Assembly (NCBI GenBank): GCA_029891345.1
Contig: CM057009.1
Location: 311,898,166 to 311,962,165, forward strand
DNA length: 64,000 bases
Reading direction: 5' to 3'
From: Dryococelus australis
Taxonomy: Eukaryota > Arthropoda > Insecta > Phasmatodea > Phasmatidae
Positions 46,716 to 59,910 of this stretch are shown in pieces (position 1 is the first letter of the stretch; each line of letters starts with the position of its first letter). The translations under genes and the position numbers were made by a program. The notes below the pieces were generated by a model. That model was not told where the DNA came from. It was given only the letters and a program-made list of their open reading frames with translations, and searched no databases.

Positions 46716-47545
46716 TGCATTACATTGTTAATATACAAATGTTTTTAAAACATAAGAACAAGTGTTAAAAAAATATAATTAAAGATTTGATTAATGGTTT
46801 CAAAAGTATATACGTTATTTAATGCTATATTGAAATTATATCAATAACATTTAATACACTCGAACAAAGTGTAAATCAATTAAACATAGATATCCACATT
46901 TACCTGAATTAAAATTCTGAATACGATCACAATTGTAACAAACATATCTGTTATTAAAGTAAATTTGTTAAATTAGTGGGAATATTGCCTCAAAATGGAT
47001 CAGAATAGAAAACGTTGCTGTTTTCTTTAAGATTGCAAACCGAATAAGTTCCATGATTAAATGTAATGTCAAAATTAACCACTGTACACAATGTTTGTGC
47101 ATAAGTTTCCTTTTATTTGTCATTAATATAAACATTTCCAAAATACTTAATATTTAATAATTATACATATTAATCAATATCCATATTAGGTAGTGGAAAA
47201 ATATACTATTTTTTTTTTGCCTTCCTCTTTTCGCGACTTATCCTTTTCCAGTCCTGTTTTCCATTGCTAAATTATGTGAATTTTAACCTTCTAATCGTTT
47301 TTTTATTTGTTAATAGTTTGTTAAATAGAATTGTAAAATGTAGCAGCTCCACAGACTAAGCAACCGGCTAAACCACTTAGTGCACATAAAGCAACAAGAA
47401 CCATAGGTATTATTCCTCCACGGTGTAAACCGCTGTAAGTTTTTTCTTTGGCCAACGTTTTGACTGCTGGGAATGATAAAGTTAATTTGAAACTTTTATC
47501 TTCTATCAATTTTCTTATTGTTTATCTAAATTTGTTAGTTGTTAA
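46716..47545 (-). pseudogene. Unit 5: fibre stub, adenain-like protease and pX-like protein, remnant
   Basis: Only about 120 bp of the fibre-like region precede the protease. The protease (46,840-47,210, minus) retains VNFDITFNHGTYSVCNL, with the catalytic His lost, and a degraded YYFDSFG. The pX part is a clean 62-codon frame (47,321-47,509): FKLTLSFPAVKKLAKEKTY-like start, LHRGGIIP, a Gly/Ala/Leu hydrophobic segment and GAATFYNSI. With unit 2 this is the best pX copy. Confidence 0.75.
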
Positions 47546-47628
47546 ATTTTAATTTTTACCTATTTTTTTTTTCATTTTTCAAATTGTAAATCGCAGGTTA
47601 TAGTTGTTATCTTCATTTTAAAGGAAAA

Positions 47629-47642
47629 ACACACACACACAA

Positions 47643-47716
<74 letters not shown>
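47629..47716. repeat. Unit 5: compound (CA)n(TA)n microsatellite
   Basis: CA repeats to about 47,662 are followed by TA repeats to 47,716. Same position as in units 2 and 8. Confidence 0.95.
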
Positions 47717-47720
<4 letters not shown>

Positions 47721-48150
47721 AAAAAAAATTAATTCACGAACATAATTTCTTTTATCAACAGTTAAAGAAAAAGCAGCAGATGCAATTCTTTCTCCATTTG
47801 GAGTATTTTTATTTAACATGATTTCTTTTGGTTCTTTTTTTTAAATTTTATCACCATTAAGTCTAGATACTAAATCATTTTGATATCTATAAGCAATATC
47901 GTGATATTAGCATGCTTCATATAGTATATTTACTCGTGTGACACCTCTTTATAATTTTTCGTCTAATTTTATAAATTGCACACAATAATTATAACCTGCC
48001 AAATGCATTTTGGGCAGATTTAAAATATTTAGTGCTCGATTTATAACACCTTTGCATTGGTGTTCAGAAATACAAAATGAATTTGGAATTACATTTCAGA
48101 CTCTTATAAGATATCAAATATTTTTTTGATTAATAACAACATGAGAAAAT
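47717..48150 (-). pseudogene. Unit 5: phospholipase A2-like virion protein, remnant
   Basis: Minus strand. The tail reads MLNKNTPNGERIASAAFSL (47,760-47,819). The core shows RGVTRVNIL and, after a stop, YHDIAYRYQNDL (47,870-47,945) with the His-Asp dyad intact. Upstream NLPKMHLAGYNYC (47,990-48,030) marks the Ca-loop start. The apparent run of alternating Ile and Tyr beside it is microsatellite translation. Confidence 0.7.
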
Positions 48151-48290
48151 TTATTTTTTAGTTTTATAGTAGAATCACTTGCTATAGGTGGCAAATCTTT
48201 TAATGGAATAATATCCATTTGCTCTTCAAAATTAGAAAATTTATATTATATTAATTAGCGCAATTTGAAAGTCCCTTACAAAAATTTCAA
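48151..48290 (-). pseudogene. Unit 5: LTPGL-type gene, N-terminal fragment after internal deletion
   Basis: A deletion of about 600 bp relative to unit 2 joins the PLA2 start (near 48,155) to the N-terminal part, which still reads EEQMDIIPLKDLPPIASDST (48,170-48,225). Confidence 0.6.
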
Positions 48291-48469
48291 TTTTTTAACG
48301 CCTCCATTAATATTGACATGATATATTTCCTTCGGTGAAAAAGCTCATATATGAAATATAGATTAAATACACATTAACTAAAATGTGAAAATTAGATGTG
48401 GTTAATTCCTTCTTCAATTTGTTTTAATGTTGAAAATAACATTTTACACAAAGTTTCATATGCACTATC

Positions 48470-48700
48470 TCCTCCAGGAAATGACAATAGCTTACACTGA
48501 TGATCGTAAAAATTATAGTATACAGAGTGACACAAATCCATTGTCATGTTGGTGGCCTCGAATATATCTTGAAGGGAGAGTCCTGCAGATGGAGTCAGAC
48601 TGATCTAAGCTGACTGTTTGGTGACGTTGCACAATAGTCGCTAAAAGTGAAATGTCACCAAATAGACAGCCTAAACCAGTACTTCTCTAACAGGCATTAA
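48470..48700 (+). repeat. Unit 5: conserved block E (frame closed)
   Basis: Same interrupted sub-family as units 3 and 6 (GAGTCAGACTGATCTAAGC). Confidence 0.7.
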
Positions 48701-50329
48701 ATATGAGAAAGTAATCTGGAACAGATAATGAACGTCAGTAAAAAAAAAAAAAAGTAACAAATCATAATATACATAGCGAATATTGTTATTGACTAAATAT
48801 TTGGTATCTCGCAAGTAAACGATAAATAACACATTCGCATAAACAGCAAAATACAAAATTTGAATCACTAATTCATTTTTGTTATTTTGTTCTAAAAAAT
48901 GTATTCTTACCTGCATTATCCATCGCTTGTATGTCGCTATACAAATATTTTCTTCCAGTGAAGAAGCATAACATTGCTGATCTGATATGTCAGTAGATTC
49001 AAAATCGCATTTTAATCCAGAATTCCTCTAGTATCCATAGATTATGCAGTAAGCTGGATTACTCGACTGGTAATTATGTCCCCTCTGTAATTTTAACACT
49101 GAGGAATTGAGAGACATTGAAAATTTATTAACTTGTCTTTCAGGTGTGCCGTAAGTATTATAAAATCGATTATGGTGAATACTGAATTATATTCTCCGAA
49201 CAATAATCAAACAGACATATAATCGGTTGTGAAGAATTTCCCGTCACTAGAGGGATACAGAATCCAATGAGAGGATACTATTTGCAAGTGATATCACTTA
49301 GTTTTGGTGATACGGCTATCTAGAACCAAGGATCATAAAATAAATACATAAACTATTACGGGGTACTTTAATCTACTTTCATTATACTCTGCAGAAGCAT
49401 AAAATCAAATAAAAAATGTTGCTAAATATAACCAGATATTTAAATATATATTGTAGACCAGTGATTACCTTTTGGCGTTACGATTATAAATATTACTCAG
49501 TCTACAGCGAAAATTTGTGGCGTTCACGAATGTGTCCATTGTTTTTTTTTTGTTTAGGTTTGCGATACAAGTGTAAATAAACGATCTATGATTTCTAGCA
49601 CGAACTTACACACAATCTGAAATAAAGTATATGAGTAGTATGATTAGGTATGTTCTGTGACAAGGTCATATGGCATCGGAGCTGGAGCCAGGGGAACTAC
49701 CATATTCTTACATTTACCTTCTGCCTTACGGATGTCACTGACATTTTACCCCTTTCACATTACATTTTACCTTTTACCTTTGACACCATGACCTAAAAAA
49801 TCGCTAACTATCACCAAAAATCCCCAAAATATTATAAGAAAATGCCACACGTATTTTTAAAATTGGTAATAAAAATTCAGAAATTTATTATTTTAAATTT
49901 ATTCAAAATATATTGAAAGGTTCTCAATTAATTTCAAACTATTTCCGTGCCAGATTCTAAAGATCAACGAGTCGTGGGTTAGGAGTGCAGAATATATGAC
50001 CTTTGAACCAATAAAAATAATAAAAAATTAAAAAATTAAAAAACATATATATTTTAAAAAAGTGTTTTAATTTATTTTATATTTAATTTAAAAACTTGTA
50101 TTTCCGAAGTTTCCCTTCACACATCCCTATTCTTCCATTATTGTAGGTGCAATTTATGTTTATCTTTGTAGGCGACTGCCATTTTGATAGGTGATCATTA
50201 TCTTGGTAGGCAGCCACATATTGGAAGACATTACACATTCTTCATATTCAAAGCGAGTGACCATTACCTGGACCCCAGAATTTAAATAATCTTGAAAACA
50301 AAAACTTGAGAAAAAATTCATAAAACTGC
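48701..50329. repeat. Unit 5: non-coding spacer
   Basis: CTAG and hairpin near 49,243-49,280 (right arm GGATACTA) are followed by the palindrome AAGTGATATCACTT. The spacer is close to unit 4, suggesting these two units share a recent ancestor. The minisatellite is at 50,158-50,240. Confidence 0.72.
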
Positions 50330-51040
50330 ACCAGTATTATATTAAAGACAACCACCACCATATTGAATGCAGACTAACTCGACCTTGACTCCATGACCTC
50401 GATTTAACCTGAAAAAAACTCGAGACAAAATACATAAAATTCAGTAAGCATAAAAAATTACACACTACTATTGTCGTGTTAAATGCAGACAACATGGGTA
50501 TTGACCCCATGATCCTGAAAGATATTGTTAAGCAAAAACTCGGGGAAAAAATCAACACAAGTCAGCAAGCATCATACAGTTATCACTTCTTCCACCATAT
50601 TAGATATAGACTACATCGACCTTGACCCCATGACCTTGAATGACATTAAAAACCAACACTCGAGAAAATATTCATCATAAGTCAGCAAGGATTTTACATT
50701 ACACACTAATACCCATATATTTAATGCAGACTGCCTCAACCTCGACCCTATGTCTTCGAATGACCTTGAAAACCCAAACACAATTTTATATTTATAATAG
50801 TCAGACAGTATAATACATTATGTACTTCTACCGCCATATAAGATGTGTACTAAATCTACCATGATCCCCATGATTATGAATTTTCTTGGAAAACTAAAAT
50901 CTTGAGAATAAATACATAAAAGTAAACCACAATATTACATTAAAGACGTCACGACCTTATTAAATACCGACTACATTGTACTTGACACCCTGGCCTTGAA
51001 CGACCTTGAAAATGACAATCGAAAATAATCTATTCGATGA
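50330..51040 (+). repeat. Unit 5: six-monomer satellite block
   Basis: Same monomer order as the other units. The clearest words are CGACCTTGACCCCATGACCT and CACTCGAGAAAATATTCATC. Confidence 0.85.
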
Positions 51041-51190
51041 TGCAGAAGCTAGCCGAGATGATCCAACTTTCTAAGAAGCGGCTGACAAACTAAGCCTTTC
51101 AACTTATATATCCGAGTATGCGAACCTCGTGATATCGTACTGAATTCAAGCAAGTCATTTGTACCAATAACATATTGTTCAGACACAACG
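51041..51190. repeat. Unit 5: truncated tail segment
   Basis: Matches the first 150 bp of the unit 1 and 2 tails. At about 51,190 it joins the protease end of unit 6. Confidence 0.7.
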
Positions 51191-51870
51191 TTATACCCAC
51201 TCGAAAAATGTGTGAAACAATTAAACATAGATGTCCACATTTAACTGAATTAAAATTCTGAATTCAATCATGATTGTAATAAACATATCTTTTTTTAAAG
51301 TAATTGGTTAGTTTAGTGGGGATATTGCATTCATATGAAAGAAAATAGATTAAAAAAAATATATTCATTATGAATTCATAACCAATGAGTTCCAGGATTT
51401 AAGGAAATGTCAAAATTAACCACTGCACATTAATTATGTGCATACTTTTCGGTAATTCGTTTATCATTTAAGCATTTTTGAAATGCTTAATATTTAATCA
51501 TTTTACATATTTTTCGATATCAGTATTATATAGTGGGCATATATTCAATTTTTTTTGGCCTACTTCTTTTCGGAACTAATTCTTTTCTAGTATTGTTTTC
51601 CATCGCTAAATCATGTCTTTTTTGATCTTCTAATCATTTTTTTTTCTAGTTTATTCAACAGAATTGTATATGGCAGCAGGTACAACGGAAAAACCACCGA
51701 GAACACCTAAAGCAGCAATTACCATTGGTATCATTCCACCACAGTGTAAACAACTGCCAGTTTTTTTTTCTCCCTACTTTTTCTGTTGGGAAGGATAAAG
51801 CTAATATCAAACTTATACCTTCTTTCAATTTTTTATTTTTTCCCTCAATTTGATGTTTTGTAAAAATTTA
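51191..51870 (-). pseudogene. Unit 6: adenain-like protease and pX-like protein, remnant
   Basis: Minus strand. The protease begins at the unit junction, so its last part is missing. NFDISLNPGTHWL (51,382-51,420) keeps the catalytic His in the family context G-T-H-W, then a stop follows. The pX region (51,650-51,830) is recognisable from the GGMIPMV...ALGVLGG-type hydrophobic segment but broken. Confidence 0.65.
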
Positions 51871-51974
51871 TCTATACCCAGGTTTTTTAATTACTCAAAG
51901 CGAATATCGATACTATATTTGAAATAATAATTTATAAAAATAATTATATTTTTTAAATAAAAGTTTTTAATTCC

Positions 51975-52385
51975 CCAGCCTAATTTTCGTTTTGTAAACT
52001 TGGTTGAGACAACAGCAACAAAATTTTTCTCCATTTGGAGTACTTTTATTTATCATGATTTATTTAGCTCCTTTTGGTAAAATTGTATAGGCAATATGTC
52101 TAGATTCTAAACCTTTATTATTTCTCAGAGCAATTTCGTGATATTTGCATGATTCATCTATTTCATTTACACCTGGGTCATGTCTTTCTAATATTTTGTC
52201 TAATTTTGTAAACTCTTCACAATAATTATAACCTGGCAAATGCATTTCGGTCACATTTAAATTGTTTAATGCCCTATTGATAAAATCTTTTATTTGGTGT
52301 TCAGAATTACAAAATAAATATGGAATTACATTACAAATTCTTATCAGATATTAAATTCCTATTGCATTATTAGTAACAAAATAAT
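51975..52385 (-). pseudogene. Unit 6: phospholipase A2-like virion protein, remnant
   Basis: The longest uninterrupted PLA2-like piece: 64 codons (52,060-52,254, minus) starting EMHLPGYNYCEEFTKLDKIL, then ERHDPGVNEIDESCKYHEIA. In active family members the loop is G-P-G/F-T and the dyad His-Asp. Here the loop reads E-E-F-T and the dyad His-Glu, so even this copy would be inactive. The helix-loop-helix spacing matches parvovirus-type PLA2. Upstream SEHQIKDFINRALNNLNVT (52,258-52,315) is the gene's N-terminal segment. Confidence 0.8.
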
Positions 52386-53060
52386 TTTTTTTTAATTTTC
52401 TTTTCCACGATTTACTAGTAATCTATCAACAAATTTTCTAAATTCTCCATTCAAACATACTTTTTTGGTAAACTATTGTAATTTATTATGCCATTATTAG
52501 TTCTAGGAAAATTTGTAAACTTTATTATTTTTGTGTTCAATTCTGATCTTAATTCACTTAAATATTGTCTTACATAATAATGAAAAAAAGGTTTAATTAT
52601 ATTATTATACTCCCAACCTACACTAAAAGCCGGATATTTGTATGGGTTATATTATTGGAATGCAGCATTGGTTGTTTAACAACATCTCCATAATTATCAT
52701 AGTCATTAGTTGTGTATTTAAATACAACACCTGATTTCAAATTCCTGATAACCAATTACACGGTCCTGATGATAATACATATTCTTTATCTTTTACAAAT
52801 AGTGTATAATTATTCATTGTAAGTTTTGTAACACCAAAGTAAAAATTTTCTCAAACTCCAAGAAAACCTGATAATTCAATAATAACATTTTTACTTTCAA
52901 CAATATCTGATCCTTGATTTATAGTAGAATAACCTGCTATAGGTTGCAAATCTTTTAATGGAATAATATATATTTGCTCTTCAAAATTAGAAGAATTATA
53001 TTATTATCAACGTACATATCTGGCAAGTTCATTACCAAAATTTCAATTCAACACCACCAT
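52386..53060 (-). pseudogene. Unit 6: Polinton uncharacterised gene (LTPGL type), remnant
   Basis: Minus strand. Readable pieces are EEQIYIIPLKDLQPIAGYST (52,920-52,985), NNYTLFVKDKEYVLSSG (52,765-52,820) and a GWEYNNIIKP piece near 52,590-52,620. Many stops. Confidence 0.58.
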
Positions 53061-53219
53061 TAAAGTTTACATGATATATTTCCTTCGGTGAAAAAGATCA
53101 TATACGAAATATAAATTAAATACACATTACCTAAAATGTGAAAATTACATGCGGTTAATTCCTTCTTCAATATGTTTTAATGTGGAAAAAACATTTTACA
53201 CAAAGTTTCATACACTCTA

Positions 53220-53440
53220 ACTCATCCACAAAACGACATTAGCGTCCACTGATGATCGTAAAAATTACAGTATACAGAGTGACACTAGCCCATTGTCACG
53301 TTGGCGGCCTCGAATATATCTTGAAGGGAGTGTCCTTCAGATGGAGTCAGACTGATCTAAGCTGACGGTTTGGAAACCTTGCACAATAGTCGCTAAAAGT
53401 GAAACATCACCAAATAGACAACCTAAACCAATACTTCTCT
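53220..53440 (+). repeat. Unit 6: conserved block E (frame closed)
   Basis: Same sub-family as units 3 and 5. Confidence 0.7.
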
Positions 53441-54534
53441 AAATGAAATGAAATATGAGAAAGTAATCTGGAACAGTTAATGAACATCATATAAATAAAC
53501 AAAAGAGGTAACAAATCATAATATACATAGGAAATATTATTATAAACTAAATATTTGGTGTCTCGCAAATAAATTATAAATAATACATTCGCATAAACAG
53601 CAAAATACAATATTTGAATCACTGATACATTTTGGTTTATTTTTTTCTCGAATAAGTTTTCTTAGCTGCGTTATCCATCGCTTGTATGTCACTATACAAA
53701 TATTTTCTTCCAGTGAAGAAACATAACAGTGCTGATCGTTTATTTCAGTAGATTCACATTTGCTTTTGAATGCAGAATTCCTCTAGAATACATTGTTTAT
53801 GCGGTAAGCTGATTTACTCAACTGGCAATTATGTCCCCTCTGTAATTTTATCATTGAGAATTTGAAAGACATTGAAAATTAATTAATTTGTCTTTCAGGT
53901 GTGTCCATAAGTACTATAAAATCGCTTCTTGTAAATACTGAATTATATTCTCCGAACAATAATCAAACTGGCATATAATCGATTGTGAACAATTTCCTGC
54001 CACTAGAGGGATAGAGAATCCAATGAGAGGATTCTGATTTTGCAAGTGATATCACTTAGTTTTTGTTATACGGCTGTCTAGAAGAAAGGATAAAATAAAC
54101 AATACCTAATCTATTTCGGGGTAGTGCAATCGACTGTCATAATACTGTGCCGCAGCACAGAATCAAATGAACTAAACTGTTGTGAAATATGATCAGATAT
54201 TCAAATATTGAGTGTAGGCCAGTGATTAACTTCGTGTTTATTATTAAAATTTTCACTCTGTCTACAGTGAAAATTTTTGGCGTTCATGAATGTGACAGAA
54301 TTATTTTTTTTATAGGTTTCCAAAGCAAGTTTAAATATACGACCCCTGTTTTCTAACATGAATTTACACACAATCTGATAAAAAGAATATGAATAGTATG
54401 AGTAGGTGTGTTCTTTAATAAGGGGAAAATGTATTGGAGCTGGAGCCGGGGAGCTGCCATATTGTTACATACTCTGTCCGCCATATGGGTGTCACTCATC
54501 TTACACATTACCTCTGCCCTTGACCTTTGCCCCC
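53441..54534. repeat. Unit 6: non-coding spacer
   Basis: It carries CTAG and a hairpin at 54,003-54,035, the palindrome AAGTGATATCACTT at 54,047-54,060, and the GGGGAGCTGCCATATTGTTAC block at 54,448-54,470. The minisatellite and satellite are missing, because J2 begins at about 54,535. Confidence 0.7.
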
Positions 54535-55505
54535 TTGCTCACAGTGATCCCCCTGCTACAAAAAAATGGCACGAAATATAGTCTAATAACAATGAAAACC
54601 ATGAACTATTATGTACCACGTCCCACAATGAGATTCAACATAAAATTACAAAGCGAAAATACCAAGAAATTATACAATTATTAATAATGTATTCATTTTC
54701 CCATATTTGCTCTAATATTTAAAACTCATACGAGGAAGTTAAAATTGGAATTAATGTATGTTTTCTTTACAATGCGCAGACTGATAAAATTTATTTACAT
54801 TTGACAATTACACAAACAATAACTCTTTATCACTCAAATAAAACACTTTAAAACCAATGGTATAACATCGCTAGACCATAATACAATCTAACGACGTACT
54901 TAAATTTTCTATTAACTTAGACATGAGAAATTCCAACTGACGCCAAGGAGAGAAAATCTAATTTAATACTGTCTATTTAATACGAAGTAAACACTAAATT
55001 TTCCATCCCTGGAGCACAGTTAACATTCTTGAATCTGACGCCTTGGCATAGATGGGCGTAACACTTCGCAATTCCTCAGACAACCGTATTCTTTTCTATG
55101 AGTGACTAAACGGTTACTTTGAAATAGTTAACTACATAGCTACACAAACACATATGTATAAATAACGAAGCTTTGAAGAAAAATCAAAACAAAAAGTCAC
55201 CTTTAAAAGCATTACTTTTTTTTGGTGGTCTGAATACTGTACATGGTTCTTATAACAAATGTTTAAGCTGCATGGTTAATGTTCAGTGAGAAGAAATACA
55301 TGGAAATTTTGTTGTCCAAATATTCCTCCATTTACAAGGACGTAATCATTACGACAACAAAGAACAATATTGTATGATTATTTTGAAAACAAAAGTACCT
55401 ACATAAATTCTGCAAAAAATGCTTGAAAACATTGTAGATAATATCTTTCAGCATCGGGGAATTTAATCACTTGTTCATTTGATGCGATAAATTGACAAAG
55501 AAGAA
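54535..55505. repeat. Segment J, copy 2
   Basis: Matches the first half of J1 from ACAGTGATCCCNCTG onward. It ends at about 55,505 and joins the middle of a spacer (ATTCCTCTGGAATCCATAG). Confidence 0.7.
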
Positions 55506-56809
55506 AAATGAACTAAATTCCTCTGGAATCCATAGATTATGCAGTAAGCTGGATTACTCGACTAGTAATTATTTATCCTGTATAATTTTATCAATGAGAA
55601 ATTGAATGACATTGAAAATTTATTAATTTGTCTTTCAGTTGTGTCCGTAAGTACTATAAAATCGCTTCTGGTGAATACTGAATTATATTCTCCGAACAAC
55701 AATCAAACTATCATATAATCAATTGTGAACAATTTCCATCCACTAGAGGGATACAGAATCCAATGAGAGGATTCTTTTTGCAGGTGTTATAACTTAGTTT
55801 TTGTTATACGGCTGTCTAAAAGCAAGGATAAAATAAACAATACGTAACCTATTTCGGGGTAGTGCAATCGACTGTCATAATACTGTACAGCAACACAGAA
55901 TCAAATGTACTAAACTGTTGTGAAATATAATCAGATATTTAAATATATAGTGTAGGCCAATGAATTCTTCGTGTTTATTATTAAAATTTTCATTCTGTCT
56001 ACAGTGAAGATTGTTGGCGTTCATGAATGTGTGAGAATTATTTTTTGGTATAGGTTTCCAAAGCAAATCTAAATATACGACGCCTGTTTTATAGCATGAA
56101 TTTACACACAATCTGATATAAAGTATATGAGTAGTATGTATTGGTATGTTCTGTAATAAGGGGAACGGACATTGGAGCTGGAGCCGGGGAGCTGCCATAT
56201 TGGTACATCATCTGTCCGCCATATGGATGTCACTTATCTTACACATTACCTTTGTCCTTGACCTTTGACCCTGAACTCAAATTATCGAAAATATCTGCAA
56301 AAATTACCCCAAACCATTCTAAGAAAAGGCCAAACATATTATTAAAAATCTCAAAATATATATATAATTATTTAAAAATTATTCAAAATATTAGAAAAGG
56401 TTCTCAAAAAAATTTCCAATACATTCCAGGGGAGGTGACACGGATCAGCGACCTGGGGTTATGAACCAGAGACCCAGGTGACACGGATTTCTTATCCAGG
56501 AGTCAGAAGAGCAGAACCTATGACCTTTGAAATAAAAAAATGCAAAAAATAAAAAATTTAAACATTTCCAGAAAAATTTTTTTTTTAAAGTATAAAAATT
56601 GTTTAATTATAATTTTCAAAACATAAATTTCCGAGGTCGCCATTCGCACATACAAATTCTGACATTATTGTCAATTACCTACCAATGGCCATCTTTGTAG
56701 GCGACTGTCATTTTGATAGTTGACCATCATTATGGTAGGCAGGCACTATATTTGTAGACATCACACATCCTCCATATTGAAAGCCAGTGACCAAGACAAG
56801 ATCATATAT
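55506..56809. repeat. Unit 7: non-coding spacer only
   Basis: Begins inside the spacer, with CTAG and hairpin at 55,743-55,775, the GGGGAGCTGCCATATTGGTAC block at 56,185-56,207, a GACCCAGGTGACACGGAT segment at 56,470-56,488 and the minisatellite at 56,688-56,770. It is closest to unit 3. No virion genes are present. Confidence 0.72.
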
Positions 56810-57004
56810 TAATGACTACTTCCATCTTAATTGATATGCAAACTACATCGACCTTGACCTCATGACGTTTGAATGACATTCAACATAAACACTTGTGAAA
56901 AAATCCATCATAAGTCAGGAAGCATAATACATCACAGAATACTACCAACATACTTGATGCAGATTCGCTTGACCTTGACCTCATGACCTCGAACGAACAT
57001 GAAT
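56810..57004 (+). repeat. Unit 7: truncated satellite block
   Basis: About one and a half monomers, parallel to unit 3 (ATCGACCTTGACCTCATGAC). J3 starts at about 57,005. Confidence 0.7.
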
Positions 57005-58548
57005 ACAAAATCACAATAAAAAATGTACGAAAAACTTTAAATCCAATGGAAAACAGGGCACGGCCATATTACAATACCAAGGCGTACTTAAAATACCTGT
57101 TATATTTGGATGTGTCAGAAGCCAACTGACGCCAAGGATAGAATATTTAGCTATTAACTGTCTTAAGTACAAAGTTAACACTAAATTTTCCATCCCTGGA
57201 GCACAGCAAACTTTCCTGTAGCTGAAGCCTTGACTAAGATGACACTGACTCTCCGCAATTCCACAGTCAACCGTATTATCTTATATCAGTGCCTGCACGG
57301 TTACTCTGAAATAGTTAACTACATAGCTACACAACCACAATAAGTATAAAGAACAAAACTTTGGAGAAATAATAAAAATAAATTGTCAAATTTAAAAGCA
57401 TTTTTTTTTTGTTGTCTGAATACTGTACATTGTTCTTTTGTATGAACCTACATTATTTAAGAACCATCGCAATATGTTAGGCTGCATGGTTATTGTTCAG
57501 TGAGAATGAAGGAGATTTATGGGTCAAAAGATTTCCCCTTTTACAATGCCGTCATCATAACGACGAGTAAGAACAATACTGTATGATTTTCTGTAGCAAA
57601 AGTACCAAAATAAATTCTGAGGAAACCACTTGGAAACTGCTAGAAAATACATTTGTGCATTGGGGAAATTAATCACTCTTTTATTTGATACGAAACATAT
57701 TTCTAAGAACCGAAAATTGGAATTAATACCAAAAGAATACACAGAATTTTACAAGAAACAGATTCGTGGCACTAAAATCGCACAACACCTAACTAGTACT
57801 GTCAAAGCAATTTTTTTTTTTTACGTAAACCATTTGGATTTGGTGCAAGATCCATCTTCCGATCGTGGTATTGTCATTCAATTATTAATTTGTGTGTCTC
57901 TGTAATTAGAAAGGAAACAGTTGTGAATCCACTGAAAGGTATTTAATTTTAACGAAGTAGGAAATGAATATCATATATAATTTCATTAATAAACATTTTT
58001 GTCTCCGCAAGAAAAGATGAGTGCAATTTGATACAAGTTCAATGATTTCAATGAAACATTAATTATTGCGACCCAGAATATGACAAACAAAAAATAACAA
58101 CATATAGTTGTCTACAGGAAAAATTAGAACAATTTTTTTGCATCAAATAACCAAAAAAAATCATTAAATAACTTCCAACATAAAAAGCTTTAAATAAATA
58201 CTTTAATACTAACACATAAATTTAATTATTACAAATGCAATTTTTACACTAGTGGTAATTTAATGAACCATTCATACAAAACAAAATCACAATAAATAAA
58301 TGTCTTCATTTTCTATTCTTATGGGCCAACAATATAAGGAAGCTATAATTTGTTGTTTTCTTTTAATACAATAATCTTATTTCACATAATTAGTATATTT
58401 CTAATCTGTTTCCCATTGTTATACGGACATCTGCTACTTCCACATGAGCTGTGTTACTAAAGCTGCCGAATCATTTGGTTAATTTTAATATTATTTAGGA
58501 ATGCATTTAGAATGGCATGCAATCCCATTCTTTTAATAACAGGTGGTG
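57005..58548. repeat. Segment J, copy 3
   Basis: Corresponds to J1 from about 45,160 to its right end. The strongest identity is around AGCCAACTGACGCCAAGGAT (57,119-57,138) and the following 80 bp. The right junction to unit 8 is the same as that of J1 to unit 5. Confidence 0.72.
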
Positions 58549-59350
58549 CACTACATTGCTAACATACAAATGTTTTTAAATCATAAGAACTAGTGTTTAA
58601 AAAATTTAATTAAAGATTTGATTAATGGTTTCCAAAGTATATACGTTATTTAAAGATATATAGTAATTATATCAATAACATTTAATCCTCTCGAACAAAG
58701 TGTAAAACAATTAAACATATACGTCTACATTTACGTGAATTAAAATTCTGCATTCTATCATGATTGTAACAAACATTTCTGTTATTAAAGTAACTGGTTA
58801 AATTAGTGGGAAATTTCTTTAAAAAGGAATCAAAATGGTCAACATTGTTATTTTCTTTAAGATAACAAAACCAATAAATTCCAGGATTAAATGAATTGTC
58901 AAAATTAACGACTGTACAAAAAGTTTTGTGCATACTGTTCGGTAATTCGTCAATAATATAAACATTTAAGAAATGATTAATATTTAATAATTATACATAT
59001 TATCCAATATCCATAATAGATAGTGGAAACATATTCTATTTATTTTTTGCCTTCCTCTTTTCGCAACTAATCCTATCCAGTCTTGTTTTCCATTGCTAAA
59101 TTATGTGTTTTTTATTCTTCTAATCTTTTTTTGGTACTAGTTTGTTAAATATAATTGTAAAATGTAGCAGTTCCACTGACTAAACAACTGGCTAAACCAC
59201 TAAGTGCACATAAAACAGCAATGAACCATAGGTATTATTCCTCCACGGTGTATACCATTGTAAGTTTTTTCTTTGGCCAATTATTTGACGGTTGGGAATG
59301 ATAAAGTTAATTTGAAACTTTAACCTTCTACCAATTTTTTTATTGTTTAT
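58549..59350 (-). pseudogene. Unit 8: adenain-like protease and pX-like protein, remnant
   Basis: The longest protease piece in one frame: 83 codons (58,682-58,933, minus). It reads MHKTFCTVVNFDNSFNPGIY then WFCYLKENNNVDHFDSF, with His replaced by Tyr and the Asp kept in HFDSF. Then NNRNVCYNHDRMQNFNSRKC then RRICL holds the nucleophile Cys in a damaged C-G-H-x-C-L context. The pX part (59,150-59,340) is frameshifted (a one-base insertion near 59,221) but retains the small-residue hydrophobic segment. Confidence 0.75.
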
Positions 59351-59452
59351 CTAAATTTGTTCGTTGTTATAATTTTACATTTACCAAATTTTTTTAAATT
59401 CCTCAAATGATAAATAGTAAGTTACATTTGTTATCTTCATTTAAAAGTAAAA

Positions 59453-59498
59453 AACAAACACACACACTCATACACACACACACATATATATATATATT
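59453..59498. repeat. Unit 8: compound (CA)n(TA)n microsatellite
   Basis: Shorter version of the array in units 2 and 5, at the same place. Confidence 0.9.
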
Positions 59499-59509
59499 CA
59501 ATAAAACAT

Positions 59510-59910
59510 TTTAATTCACGAACCTAACTTTTTTTTAAATAGTTAAAGCAAAAGCAGCAGAAACAATACTTTCTCCACTTAGAGTATTTTTATTTAGCAT
59601 GATTTATTTTGCTTCTTTATTAAAACATTTTCACCATTAAGTCTAGATACTAAATAATTATGATCTCTATAATGTATATCGTGACATTAGCATGCTTCAC
59701 CTAGTATATTAAATCATGTGACATCTAATTTTGTAAATGGTACACAATAATTATAACCTGTCAAATGCATTTCGGGCAGATTTAAACTGTTTAGTGACAG
59801 ATTTATAACACATTTGCATTGGTGTTCAGAAATACAAAATTAATGAGGAATTACATTTCAAATTCTTATAAGATATCAAATTTATTTTGGATCATTAACA
59901 ACAAAACCTG
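59510..59910 (-). pseudogene. Unit 8: phospholipase A2-like virion protein, remnant
   Basis: Minus strand. NLPEMHLTGYNYC (59,745-59,785) is followed by a deletion, so much of the core is lost. The His-Asp region (59,675-59,700) is mutated. The MLNKNTLSGESIVS tail is at 59,555-59,600. Confidence 0.6.

Noticed and set aside
47613-47819. Open frame with alternating Ile-Tyr and Cys-Val runs
   Set aside because: The runs are translated TA and CA microsatellites. Only the first 24 or so codons belong to the PLA2-like gene tail.
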